A DNA stretch of 21,201 bases, from contig JBBSGI010000052.1 in the NCBI GenBank assembly GCA_038254365.1, forward strand, positions 1 through 21,201, read 5' to 3'. The DNA is from JAWWPG01 sp038254365. Lineage in GTDB: Bacteria > Actinomycetota > Actinomycetes > Propionibacteriales > Nocardioidaceae. A program made the position numbers and the translations under genes. The notes under the pieces were generated by a model, which saw only the letters and a list, made by a program, of their open reading frames with translations, made no database searches and was not told where the DNA came from. Shown piece after piece: positions 5,757 to 13,291 of the stretch (the first letter of the stretch is position 1; the number at the start of each line of letters is the position of its first letter).

Positions 5757-6857
5757 ATGCCACGCGCTACTGACTTGGGAATCAGTATCGGGTCCCTGCC
5801 CCACGGTCGGACCAACTCCGTGCTCGACGTCTCCGGTGTCGGCGTCGGACATGCGACGGTCTGGCGCGACGAGCCGGACCCGCCCGTGGGTCGGGGGGTG
5901 GCTCGCACCGGGGTGACCGTCATCAGGCTGCGGAACGACCCCTTCCACGAGATGCTGCCCGCCGGGGGCGCAGTGCTTAACGGGGCGGGCGAGTGCACCG
6001 GCTTCCTCACCGCCGCCGAGTGGGGAACGCTCGAGACCCCGGTATTCCTGACCTCCACTCTGCAGCTCGGGCGCGTATACGACGCGGCGTGCGAGCTGAT
6101 GCTTGATCGGTGGCCGGACGTGGCCGAGGACTTCATCATCCCGGTCGTGGGTGAGTGCGACGACTCGTTTCTCAACGATGCGCGACGCATGCAAGTGACG
6201 CGGGACGACGTGCGCGCGGCGTGGGAGGCGGCGGACGCGTCGGTCGGCTCACCGGCGCCACCGGCCGAAGGGGCCGTCGGATCGGGCACCGGGATGAGCT
6301 GCCTGGGCTTCAAGGGAGGCATCGGTACGGCGTCACGGGTGACCGAGGACGGACACACCGTCGGAGTGCTGCTCATGACGAACTTCGGCAGCCGTGACCA
6401 GCTGACGGTGGCCGGGGTGCCGGTCGGCCGGCTGCTCGGGCGGGGCGCCGAGGGCGAGAGGCAGACCCGATCCGCCCCCCCGGCGGGATCGTGCATCGGA
6501 CTTGTCGTCACCGATGCACCCGTCGACGGGACGGGGTGTGTGCGGCTGGCCCGCCGCGTCGGCCTAGGGCTCGCCCGGACCGGCTCGGTCGCCCAGCACG
6601 GAAGCGGCGAGATCTTTCTGGCGACGTCGACCGGCGTCCGGGTGCGGCGTGACGACCGGACCTGGGACACCCCGGTGGTCACCGGCCGAGGGTTCGACGC
6701 GATGTTCGCCGCGGTGGTCGAGGCCAGCGAGGAGGCGGTGCTGAACTCCGTCCTCTCGTCATCGTCGGTGGTGGGCAGAGCAGGCAACACCTCGGCCGGG
6801 ATCCCCGTCGACGACGTGGTCCGGCTTCTGCGTGAGCACGGCAGCGTCGACGCGTGA
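5757..6857 (+). CDS. P1-family peptidase (DmpA/BapA type aminopeptidase or amidase)
   Basis: This 366-residue protein belongs to the self-processing P1 (S58) family of N-terminal nucleophile hydrolases, which cleave N-terminal residues, D-amino-acid amides or beta-peptides. It opens with the typical RATDLGISIG and NSVLDVSGVGVGH. The precursor cleavage site and new N-terminal nucleophile are visible as Gly244-Ser245 in PAGSCIGLVVTDAPV. GLARTG and GSGEIFLATST follow, as in DmpA. Length and order are complete. I start at ATG 5757, with AGGA (5746-5749) seven bases upstream; an in-frame start at 5625 would run through the hairpin region. The first codons overlap a 20-bp operator-like palindrome (5768-5787) and use several A/T-ending codons. 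Its stop overlaps the GTG of the next hydrolase (GTGA), so the two form an operon. No signal peptide is seen, so it should be cytoplasmic. Confidence 0.9.
   Translation: MPRATDLGISIGSLPHGRTNSVLDVSGVGVGHATVWRDEPDPPVGRGVARTGVTVIRLRNDPFHEMLPAGGAVLNGAGECTGFLTAAEWGTLETPVFLTSTLQLGRVYDAACELMLDRWPDVAEDFIIPVVGECDDSFLNDARRMQVTRDDVRAAWEAADASVGSPAPPAEGAVGSGTGMSCLGFKGGIGTASRVTEDGHTVGVLLMTNFGSRDQLTVAGVPVGRLLGRGAEGERQTRSAPPAGSCIGLVVTDAPVDGTGCVRLARRVGLGLARTGSVAQHGSGEIFLATSTGVRVRRDDRTWDTPVVTGRGFDAMFAAVVEASEEAVLNSVLSSSSVVGRAGNTSAGIPVDDVVRLLREHGSVDA
5768..5787. promoter_or_regulatory. Operator-like palindrome, copy C (inside P1-peptidase gene)
   Basis: TACTGACTTGGGAATCAGTA has 6-bp palindromic outer arms and matches copy A (12208-12227) at 17 of 20 positions. 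It covers bases +12 to +31 counted from the A of the ATG, exactly the offset of copy B in the oligopeptidase gene. The codons here (ACT, TTG, GGA, AGT) are atypical for this genome. It encodes a conserved part of the enzyme, so part of the match could come from protein constraint. Confidence 0.5.
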
Positions 6858-8803
6858 CCCGCCCGGGGCCGGAGCCGCACCGACGCGGGGTGCGGATCTC
6901 GATGGATGACGGGATCGAGCTGGCGGCGACGCTGTACCTGCCCGGTGGCGCGGCCGCGCAGCCCTGCATCCTCGAGGCGCTGCCCTACCGCAAGGACGAC
7001 CTCACCTCGTCGTACCGGCCGGAGTACGTGAGGCTGCGCGACGAGCACCGGTACGCCGTGTGCCGCCTCGACCTGCGCGGCACCGGTTCCTCCGGCGGCG
7101 ACGCGATCGACGAGTACCCCCCGCGTGAGCAGCAGGATCTGCATCTCGTCATCGACTGGCTGGCCCGACAGGACTGGTGCGACGGGAACATCGGGATGTA
7201 CGGCACGTCCTACTCCGCCTTCAACTCGCTGCAGATGGCCTGTGAGCGACCGGAGCCCCTCAAGGCGATCATCGCGATCTACGGCACGGACGACCGCTAC
7301 ACCGACGACGTGCACTACCGCGGGGGCATCCTCAAGGTGCTGGACCTGGTCGACTACTGCCATTACATGACGCCGATGAACGCCCTGCCGCCGGTGCCTG
7401 CGGTGTGGGGCGCCGGGTGGCGTGCGGAGTGGGTACGGCGGATCGAGACCACCGAGCCGTGGGCGCTGACCTGGCTGCGTGAGCAGCTCGACGGGCCGTA
7501 CTGGCGGCATGGCTCCGTCCGACCGGACTACGACCGGATCGCCTGCCCGACGATGGTCGTAGCCGGCTGGGCCGACGGCTACCGCAACAACTCGTTCCGG
7601 CTGATGGCGCGGCTACGGGCCCACGGCGTGCCGCACCGGCTGCTGGCCGGACCGTGGGCCCACGCCTCGACGTCGTCGGCGCTGCCGGGACCGCGCGTCG
7701 ACTCTATGCCGGAGATGGTGGCCTGGTGGGACCGCTGGCTGCGCGGAGTGGAGAACGGTGTCGATGACGCGATGGCGGCGAACCGGCCGGGTGTAACCGC
7801 GTTCGTGCGGTCGTCTACCCGGCCGTCGCCGGTCCTCGACACGCACCAAGGCTTCTGGGTTCGGGAGGAGTGGCCGTCACCGAGGGTCCGGCTGGACGTC
7901 CGGGCGCTGGCGGCTCGTCCACCGCACGTCGTGCGCGCGGACATTGGTGTGGACGCCTGGATCGACTGCGCGGGGCACCTGCCGTGGGGGCAGAGCGGTG
8001 ACCAGCGCTTCGACGACGCCGCATCGCTGACCTGGCGGTGGGACGCAGAGTCACGCATCGTGATGGGACACCCGAGGGTCCGGCTACAGGTCAGCGCCGA
8101 CCAGCCGGCGGCCTTCGTGTCGGTCAAACTCTGTGACGTGTTCCCCGACGGCACCTCGGCGCTGGTCTCCCGCGGCACCCTGAACCTCGGGTGCCGTCAC
8201 GGCTTCCGGTCGGTCGAGCCGTTGGTCCCCGGGCAGAGGTACGACGTCGAGGTGGAGCTCGATGCTTGCGCCTACGCGTTCGACCCAGGCCAGCAGATGC
8301 GGGTCTCGGTCGCCGGAGCTGACTGGCCGAACACCGCGGCGCCGCCCCGCCCGGTGCTGCTGACCATCCACGGAGGCGAGCTGGAGCTGCCGGTCTGGAC
8401 CGGACCGTCGCCGTACGCCGCTCCCGTCTTGGCGCCCGGAGGAGAGTCGCGAGAGGACGCCGCGGGCGCGACGTGGGTGATCGAGAGGGACGTGCTGGCG
8501 CAGACGACGTCGTGCGTGCTCGACCACGGGTCGACGTACGCGGTGCCCTATGACGGCACGGCGACCGAGCACTACCGGGGACGCGTGACCGTCGACCGGG
8601 TGACGTTCGAGCAGACCACCACGGCGACGACGACCTTCGCCCTGCATTGGCCGGACGTCGAGGTCTCTACGACCGCGACGATGAACGTCCAGATCGGCGC
8701 GGAGATGCTCGACGTGACGATCGGGCTCAGGGCCATCGAAGCGACGGAGACCGGCCAGACCACGGTGGCCACGCGGGAGTGGCACGAGACGATACGGCGC
8801 TGA
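6854..8803 (+). CDS. CocE/NonD-family hydrolase (X-Pro dipeptidyl-peptidase S15 type)
   Basis: This 649-residue alpha/beta hydrolase has an S15 catalytic domain over about residues 15-290. The nucleophile is Ser119 in GMYGTSYSAF (the usual last Gly of GxSxG is Ser). The probable acid is Asp241 in AGWADGY and the probable histidine is His270 in GPWAHAS. A PepX_C jelly-roll region follows to about residue 540, and then about 100 more beta-rich residues. RLDLRGTGSSGG (71-82) precedes the nucleophile as in the family. Members cleave X-Pro peptides, cocaine-type esters or beta-lactam amides, so the substrate cannot be read from sequence. The GTG start overlaps the P1-peptidase stop by four bases, which suggests coupled translation and a shared pathway. 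No signal peptide is seen. Confidence 0.92.
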   Translation: MTRPGPEPHRRGVRISMDDGIELAATLYLPGGAAAQPCILEALPYRKDDLTSSYRPEYVRLRDEHRYAVCRLDLRGTGSSGGDAIDEYPPREQQDLHLVIDWLARQDWCDGNIGMYGTSYSAFNSLQMACERPEPLKAIIAIYGTDDRYTDDVHYRGGILKVLDLVDYCHYMTPMNALPPVPAVWGAGWRAEWVRRIETTEPWALTWLREQLDGPYWRHGSVRPDYDRIACPTMVVAGWADGYRNNSFRLMARLRAHGVPHRLLAGPWAHASTSSALPGPRVDSMPEMVAWWDRWLRGVENGVDDAMAANRPGVTAFVRSSTRPSPVLDTHQGFWVREEWPSPRVRLDVRALAARPPHVVRADIGVDAWIDCAGHLPWGQSGDQRFDDAASLTWRWDAESRIVMGHPRVRLQVSADQPAAFVSVKLCDVFPDGTSALVSRGTLNLGCRHGFRSVEPLVPGQRYDVEVELDACAYAFDPGQQMRVSVAGADWPNTAAPPRPVLLTIHGGELELPVWTGPSPYAAPVLAPGGESREDAAGATWVIERDVLAQTTSCVLDHGSTYAVPYDGTATEHYRGRVTVDRVTFEQTTTATTTFALHWPDVEVSTTATMNVQIGAEMLDVTIGLRAIEATETGQTTVATREWHETIRR

Positions 8804-8870
8804 AGCCGCGGGCCGTGTGCGCAGACGGTTCATGAGGGGAAGGCGTCGCCGGGGCCACCGGCAGACCCCA

Positions 8871-8894
8871 GGATCCGTGGACGTCCACTGATCC
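8871..8894. terminator. Near-perfect 24-bp palindrome between convergent genes
   Basis: GGATCCGTGGAC and GTCCACTGATCC are reverse complements except for one C/T mismatch. As RNA it forms a ten-pair stem, with that mismatch, around a four-base loop in either direction. It lies between the ends of the CocE-type hydrolase (8803) and the ArsR-type gene (8918), so a two-way terminator is the likeliest role. Confidence 0.6.
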
Positions 8895-8917
8895 CAGATG
8901 GTGCCGGCCGTCCCGCG

Positions 8918-9508
8918 CTACCCACCGTTACCTTCAAGCGCTTCACCGTCTGGCAGCGTGGGGTAGTCGGTCGGGTAGAGGCCGGCCACCAGGCCGTACA
9001 CCGCGTTCCCCTCGCGCGGCAGCTTGCCGAACTCGCGCACGACCTCCTCGACACGCTCCCAGAAGGTCGCAGCGCGCTCACGAGAGATCCGGGCGTGCCG
9101 GGTGACGGCGAACAGCTGGTCGGCCTGGTGTGCCGGCATCGACTCGGCGGCGGCCTCAGCAAGGTAGTTTCCCCCCGGCGGCGGCCTCACCTCGTCCGGG
9201 GGGAGCTTGCCCATGAAGAAGAGGCGCGCAGTGCGGCCGTAAAACCGTTCGTCAATAGCACGCACACGCCGTGTGCGCACCACGCGGAGCATCCCGACCT
9301 CGAGCAGCACCCTGACGTGATAGGCGACGCTGCTCTTCGGTCGGCCGACCGCAGCTGCCAGCTCCGTGACCGTCGCGGCCCGCTCGAGGAGTAGGTCGAG
9401 GATGATCGTCCGCAGCGGGTCGGCGAGCGCCCGCAGCTCCGCTGGTTGCGTCACGACGATCCTGTCCACCAGGTCGTAGTCAGGGGGAGTCTGGCTATTG
9501 ATCGACAT
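8918..9508 (-). CDS. ArsR-type winged-helix transcriptional regulator
   Basis: This 196-residue protein has an N-terminal winged helix-turn-helix at about residues 23-95: ELRALADPLRTIILDLLLER, then TVTELAAAVGRPKSSVAYHV as the recognition helix region, then VRTRRVRAIDERFYGRT in the wing. The C-terminal half is helical with no metal-binding CxC motif, so it is not a classic metal sensor. It resembles the helix-turn-helix group often annotated ArsR/HTH_20. The ATG at 9508 has no ribosome binding site, and a TAGAAT -10 box (minus strand, 9518-9523) ends 9 bases before it, so a leaderless or very short-leader message is likely. It is divergent from the dienelactone-hydrolase-like gene, its probable target, across an 11-bp direct repeat. 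Confidence 0.85.
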   Translation of the reverse strand: MSINSQTPPDYDLVDRIVVTQPAELRALADPLRTIILDLLLERAATVTELAAAVGRPKSSVAYHVRVLLEVGMLRVVRTRRVRAIDERFYGRTARLFFMGKLPPDEVRPPPGGNYLAEAAAESMPAHQADQLFAVTRHARISRERAATFWERVEEVVREFGKLPREGNAVYGLVAGLYPTDYPTLPDGEALEGNGG

Positions 9509-9527
9509 TGTTGGATCATTCTATAGT
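9498..9527 (+). promoter_or_regulatory. Promoter of the dienelactone-hydrolase-like gene
   Basis: TTGATC (9498-9503) and TATAGT (9522-9527; five of six bases of TATAAT) are 18 bases apart. Transcription would start near 9534, giving a leader of about 48 bases. The -10 box overlaps the one proposed for the divergent regulator gene. Confidence 0.45.
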
Positions 9528-9539
9528 ATTGGATCATTC
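9511..9539. promoter_or_regulatory. Direct repeat operator TTGGATCATTC x2
   Basis: TTGGATCATTC occurs at 9511-9521 and identically at 9529-9539, 18 bases apart start to start. The pair flanks the overlapping divergent -10 boxes. An AT-rich exact repeat of this kind between a regulator and its divergent neighbour is a good candidate binding site for the ArsR-type protein, which would then repress both genes. Confidence 0.55.
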
Positions 9540-9581
9540 GAGCGTCGCGCCCAAGCGTCGCGTCGGGACAGGAGTGTCGAG

Positions 9582-10160
9582 ATGGCTGAGGTAGTGCTGT
9601 TCCACCACGCGCAGGGGTTGACATCCGGCGTCGTCGCCTTCGCCGACGAGCTACGCCGGGCCGGGCACATCGTGCACACGCCCGACTCGTACGACGGCCG
9701 CACCTTCGACACGCTCGACGAGGGCATGGGGTACGCCAAGGAGGTCGGGTTCGGCCAGGTGGCGGAGCGCGGGCTCCGGGCGGTCGAGGGACTCCCGGCC
9801 GGGGTGGTGTACGGCGGTTTCTCGCTCGGGGTTGTGCCGGCGCAGCAGCTGGCGCAGACCCGTCCCGGCGCTCGGGGCGCCCTGTTCTTCCACGGATGCT
9901 TACCCACCTCGGAGTTCGGGTCCGGCTGGCCCGACGGCGTACCCCTCCAGATCCACGCGATGGACCGCGACCCGTTCTTCGCAGAAGACGAGGGCGACAT
10001 CGACGCCGCCCGGGCGCTCGTCGAGGAGGCAACCGATGCCGAGCTGTTCCTCTACCCCGGCGACCAGCACCTCTTCGCGGACAGCTCGCTGTCGTCGTAC
10101 GACCCGGAAGCCGCCGCGCTGCTGAACCGGCGGGTGCTCGCCTTCCTCCAAGACCGCTAG
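9582..10160 (+). CDS. Dienelactone-hydrolase-like alpha/beta hydrolase
   Basis: This 192-residue protein has the short dienelactone hydrolase fold. It begins MAEVVLFHHAQGLTSGVVAF. The nucleophile elbow is GGFSLG with Ser81, where true dienelactone hydrolases have Cys. A probable acid is Asp128 or Asp130 in AMDRDPFF, and the histidine is His163 in YPGDQHLFAD. I start at ATG 9582 because AGGAG (9570-9574) is 7 bases upstream; the longer reading from 9498 would cross the promoter and operator. The Ser nucleophile argues for an esterase or thioesterase role rather than dienelactone ring opening. The substrate is unknown. It is divergent from and probably controlled by the ArsR-type regulator, and it converges on the Rieske gene with about 60 bases between and no clear hairpin. 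Confidence 0.85.
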   Translation: MAEVVLFHHAQGLTSGVVAFADELRRAGHIVHTPDSYDGRTFDTLDEGMGYAKEVGFGQVAERGLRAVEGLPAGVVYGGFSLGVVPAQQLAQTRPGARGALFFHGCLPTSEFGSGWPDGVPLQIHAMDRDPFFAEDEGDIDAARALVEEATDAELFLYPGDQHLFADSSLSSYDPEAAALLNRRVLAFLQDR

Positions 10161-10219
10161 CCGCACATCGCTTGAACCGTCGAGGACTGAGCGCCAACTT
10201 CGCGCGGACTGCTTCTCCA

Positions 10220-11431
10220 TCACAGGTTTCCGGCGGGCTTGTGGATCGGCAGGCCGCGGTAGGCGCGGGCGATCGTCGTCGCGAACATGTGCACCGCGTC
10301 CTCGCTCGGACCGAACGGCCCGGGGCGGAAGTGCGGCGAAGCGAGGCCGCGCTGCACCGACTCGCACGCCCGCCAGTCCTGCTTGTTGGTGAGGTCCCAG
10401 AACTCGACGGCGTAGGACGCGTCGATGGAGGGATCGTCGCCGGTGTCGGGGAAGTACCAGGAGCACTCGACCCAGGTCCGCCCGGGCGCCAGGGGCACCA
10501 GCCGGTGCGTCATGACGTAGTCGGGGTGCGCCGAGATCAGCAGGTTCGGCACCAGGCCGGCGTACAGCACGGTCGTCGGTGAGACCCCAGGAATCGGACG
10601 CCCCCCGGACTCGCCCGTCAGCGACATCGTCTGCATGCCCTCCCGTAGCTCCATCGTCCCGCCGACCCACGAGCCGGGCAGGTCGAGGTTGTCACCGGAT
10701 GACGGCGGCGTGACCTGACAGAGCTCCGGGTGGATCAGCGGGCAGTGGTAGCACTCGTGGTAGTTCTCGGAGATCACCTTCCAGTTGGCCTCGACCACGT
10801 AAGTGTGCCGGTCGCCGAGCACCAGTGCTGCGGGGTCGTACGGCGCCACCAGGCCCTCGAGCGCGCCGATGAACATGTCGAACGGCAACACCTGGCCGGA
10901 CCGCAGAGACGTGGCCCCGTGCACGAAGAGCCAACCGTGCCAGCGCCGCACCGGCAGCGCCACCAGTTCATGCGCGGAGGGGTCGAACCCGGGCACCTCT
11001 TGGTAACCTGGCGCCGCACGCAAGGCGCCGGACAGGTCGTACGTCCAGGCGTGGTAAGGGCAGATGATCGAGTGCCGGCTGTGCCCTCCGTCGGGCTCGA
11101 CGAGCTCATGCGCGCGATGGCGACAGGTGTTGGCGAAGGCTTGCACCTCGGTTTCGCCTTCCCCCGACCAGGTGAGCAGCACGTGGACGTCACCAACCAT
11201 CAGGGCACGCTGAGTCAGCAACCGGTCTCCGGTGCTGGGAGCTCGTAGCTCGGTCTCGCGCCCCACGCACATGTAGGTCCCGGCGTACAGTTGCCGCTGC
11301 TCCCAGGCGAAGACGTCATCGGCCGTGTAGGCCTCGGCCGGCAGCATCCGGGACTTGCCGAATGGCTGCAGGGTCTCGTCGAGGCCGGCCATCGACAGGG
11401 TCGGGATCCGGCGGTCAGAAGTCGTCGTCAT
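10220..11431 (-). CDS. Rieske non-heme iron oxygenase, alpha subunit
   Basis: This 403-residue protein has a Rieske [2Fe-2S] domain with CRH (Cys103, His105) and CPYH (Cys124, His127). The catalytic domain has mononuclear-iron ligands His229 and His234 in ENYHECYHCPLIH and probably Asp352 in NKQDWRAC. The ECYHC form of the iron motif resembles that of the choline/glycine-betaine/stachydrine group (GbcA-like), which often performs oxidative N-demethylation. Aromatic ring hydroxylation cannot be excluded. No ferredoxin or reductase gene is in the window, so its electron donors lie elsewhere. I choose ATG 11431 because GAAGG lies five bases upstream. ATG 11392 is an alternative that would leave more room for a promoter before the divergent TetR gene. 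A still longer reading to 11560 overlaps the TetR gene and is unlikely. Confidence 0.9.
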   Translation of the reverse strand: MTTTSDRRIPTLSMAGLDETLQPFGKSRMLPAEAYTADDVFAWEQRQLYAGTYMCVGRETELRAPSTGDRLLTQRALMVGDVHVLLTWSGEGETEVQAFANTCRHRAHELVEPDGGHSRHSIICPYHAWTYDLSGALRAAPGYQEVPGFDPSAHELVALPVRRWHGWLFVHGATSLRSGQVLPFDMFIGALEGLVAPYDPAALVLGDRHTYVVEANWKVISENYHECYHCPLIHPELCQVTPPSSGDNLDLPGSWVGGTMELREGMQTMSLTGESGGRPIPGVSPTTVLYAGLVPNLLISAHPDYVMTHRLVPLAPGRTWVECSWYFPDTGDDPSIDASYAVEFWDLTNKQDWRACESVQRGLASPHFRPGPFGPSEDAVHMFATTIARAYRGLPIHKPAGNL

Positions 11432-11459
11432 GGAAGCCTTCGAGGATAGGGTCGGCGTC

Positions 11460-12059
11460 ATGCATCGTCGCAAGGTCGAGGTTCGCCGGGAGCAGATCCT
11501 GGTGGCGACCATCGCCGAGATCGAGAAGAGGGGGATGACCGCGCTGCGCGTCTCCGACATCGCCGGCGGGCTCGGGGTCAGCTCTGGCCTGGTCTTCTAT
11601 CACTTCGACACCAAGGACGCCCTGCTCGTGGAGGCCTTGGAGTACGCCGTCGTGCGCGACGCGGACCGGCTGGACAAGGCGTTGGCCAAGGAGGGCGAGC
11701 CCCTCGAACGCCTGCGCCGCGTGCTGACGTCGTACGGCCCGACCGGTGCTGCCCACGGCTGGACGCTCTGGATCGAAGCCTGGTCGACCGCCCTGCGCGA
11801 GCCCCCGATCCAGGCCTCGCTGCGCAAGCTCGACAAGCGCTGGCGCGACGCGCTCGAGGACGTGATCACCGATGGTGTCGCGGCCGGCGTCTTCACCTGT
11901 CCCGATCCCCCGGGCACCGTCGCTCGCATCGGCGCGCTGCTCGACGGACTCTCGGTCGCGGCGCTCATCTACCGAAGCGTCAACCGCAAACAGCTGCAGC
12001 GCTGGGTGCGGGACACCGCGGCCGACGAGCTGGGCATCGAGCGCGGCCGACTCACGTGA
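11460..12059 (+). CDS. TetR-family transcriptional regulator
   Basis: This 199-residue protein has the TetR N-terminal helix-turn-helix at about residues 8-55: RREQILVATIAEIEKRGMTA, then VSDIAGGLGVSSGLVFYHFD, then TKDALL. The C-terminal ligand domain is helical, and the whole looks BetI-like. The ATG at 11460 follows AGGG (11448-11451). Another ATG at 11430 would overlap the Rieske start. It is divergent from the Rieske gene with only 28 bases between starts. I find no copy of the 20-bp palindrome in that gap, so autoregulation through it is not supported. The nearest palindrome copy lies 149 bases after its stop. It is still the best candidate for the palindrome's regulator because the motif is TetR-like and no other TetR gene is present. 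Confidence 0.92.
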   Translation: MHRRKVEVRREQILVATIAEIEKRGMTALRVSDIAGGLGVSSGLVFYHFDTKDALLVEALEYAVVRDADRLDKALAKEGEPLERLRRVLTSYGPTGAAHGWTLWIEAWSTALREPPIQASLRKLDKRWRDALEDVITDGVAAGVFTCPDPPGTVARIGALLDGLSVAALIYRSVNRKQLQRWVRDTAADELGIERGRLT

Positions 12060-12177
12060 AGCCATGACCGGCCCCGACCGTCACCGACTCACGGCCCGGC
12101 ACCGGACCCAGGACGAAGTGGGCGGGATCGACGTACATGTCCTCGGGAAGCGCCGGCTGCAGGGATCGGCTCGGCAC
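12052..12177 (-). pseudogene. Remnant ORF: Rieske-like N-terminus joined to FAD-oxidase-like C-terminus
   Basis: This 41-codon reading has a very good ribosome binding site (AGGAGG on the minus strand at 12185-12190, 7 bases before GTG 12177), and operator copy A lies 30 bases upstream. Its first half (PSRSLQPALPEDMYVDPAHF) looks like the start of a GbcA-type Rieske oxygenase. Its second half (VLGPVPGRESVTVGAGHGF) looks like the C-terminal FAD-binding end of a sarcosine-oxidase-like enzyme, where GAGHGFK is typical. It then stops and overlaps the last 8 bases of the TetR gene. I infer an internal deletion that fused two neighbouring genes. The parts are short, so chance similarity is possible. 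It may still be translated as a tiny peptide. Confidence 0.4.
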
Positions 12178-12207
12178 GCCACGACCTCCTGAGTGGTTCG
12201 CTGCTGC

Positions 12208-12227
12208 TACTGACTCGTGAGTCAGTA
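12208..12227. promoter_or_regulatory. Operator-like palindrome, copy A
   Basis: TACTGACTCGTGAGTCAGTA has perfect 9-bp arms around GT. It lies between the TetR gene and the end of the importer operon, upstream of the remnant ORF on the minus strand. Copies B and C at 18269 and 5768 match it at 18 and 17 of 20 positions. The symmetry and length suit a TetR dimer or pair of dimers. Confidence 0.75.
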
Positions 12228-12280
12228 AGGACGAGACCAGCCTGCCATATGGATGCCGCGGGCGGAACACTCGGCGACGC

Positions 12281-13291
12281 TCAGCCGGGTGTCAGGCGAC
12301 CGGGCAGCCAGCAGGCGGCGCGGTGCTCGCCGGTGGCCGCGAGCACGGGCAACGGCCTCGAGCGGCAGTCGCTCTCGATGCGAGCCGCCGCCGCTGCTCC
12401 GCCCAGCAAGGCCGGGCAGCGCGGATGGAAGCGGCACCCGGGGGGCACCCGGGTCGGGTCCGGCGTCTCGCCCTCCAGCACGACCGGCTCGATCTGGCTG
12501 ATCTCGGGGACGACGGACAGCAAGGCGCGGGTGTAGGGATGTTTCGGAGCCGCCAGCACCCCCTCGGTGGTGCCTACCTCGACGATCCGGCCGAGGTACA
12601 TCACGGCGATCCGGTCGGAGATGTTCCACGCCAACCCGAGGTCGTGGGTGACCACCAGCACGGACAACCCCAGCTCCTCACGCAGCTTCAGCAGCAGCGC
12701 AAGGATCTCGCCGCGGATAGACGCGTCCAGCGACGACACGGGCTCGTCGGCGACCAGGATCGAGGGTTCGACGGCCAGGGCACCCGCGATCACGACCCGC
12801 TGGCGCTGTCCGCCCGAGAGCTCGTGGGGGTAGTTCAGGAAGAAGCGATGCGGGGGACGCATTCCCGCCTGCGCCAGTGCCTTGGAGACCAGGTCGGTCT
12901 CGTTGACCTGGTCCCCACTCTTGCGGTGCACCTTCACCATCTTGTGGATCCGGATGCCTTCGGCGACTGACTCGTAGACGCTCTGACGCGGGTTCAGCGC
13001 GCCCGTCGGGTCCTGCAGGATCAGCTGGACCTTCCTGCGGTACGACCGCAGGAAGGTCCGGTCGTAGGCGAGGTCAGCGCCGTCGTAGGAGACGGCACCG
13101 CCACTCGGCCGCTCCAGCCCGAGCAGGGTCCTGGCCAGCGTCGTCTTCCCGCATCCGGACTCACCGACCAACGCGAGGATCTCGCCGGGGGCGACGTCGA
13201 GGTCAACGCCATCCACCCCCTTGGCGTCCGGTCGCCCGTGCCGGCCGGTGAAGGTCACCTCGAGTCGGCGCGCCGAGATCAGCTGGCTCAT
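12281..13291 (-). CDS. Peptide ABC transporter ATP-binding protein (DppF/OppF type)
   Basis: This 336-residue ATPase is the fifth and last gene of the importer operon. Walker A is GESGCGKTT near residues 43-51, the Q-loop is ILQDPTGALNPRQ, the ABC signature is LSGGQRQRVVIAGA, Walker B is ILVADEPVSSLD, and the H-loop is VVTHD. The C-terminal oligo_HPY region carries CRFHPRCPA, the cysteine motif usual in Opp/Dpp ATPases. Its end is Ala-rich (LLGGAAAAARIESDC). The ATG at 13291 overlaps the stop of the partner ATPase (ATGA). It couples ATP hydrolysis to uptake through the two permeases and lies on the cytoplasmic face. No terminator hairpin is obvious between its end and copy A. Confidence 0.95.
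   Translation of the reverse strand: MSQLISARRLEVTFTGRHGRPDAKGVDGVDLDVAPGEILALVGESGCGKTTLARTLLGLERPSGGAVSYDGADLAYDRTFLRSYRRKVQLILQDPTGALNPRQSVYESVAEGIRIHKMVKVHRKSGDQVNETDLVSKALAQAGMRPPHRFFLNYPHELSGGQRQRVVIAGALAVEPSILVADEPVSSLDASIRGEILALLLKLREELGLSVLVVTHDLGLAWNISDRIAVMYLGRIVEVGTTEGVLAAPKHPYTRALLSVVPEISQIEPVVLEGETPDPTRVPPGCRFHPRCPALLGGAAAAARIESDCRSRPLPVLAATGEHRAACWLPGRLTPG

Noticed and set aside
5714..7510. A 598-codon minus-strand frame across the two hydrolase genes
   Set aside because: It is low-complexity Pro/Arg/Ser-rich sequence spanning two well-recognised plus-strand genes, so it is a shadow.
11204..11214. GCTGAGTCAGC as a fourth palindrome copy
   Set aside because: The right half is similar (GAGTCAGCA), but the left half TACTGACTC is absent and the site lies deep inside the Rieske coding sequence.
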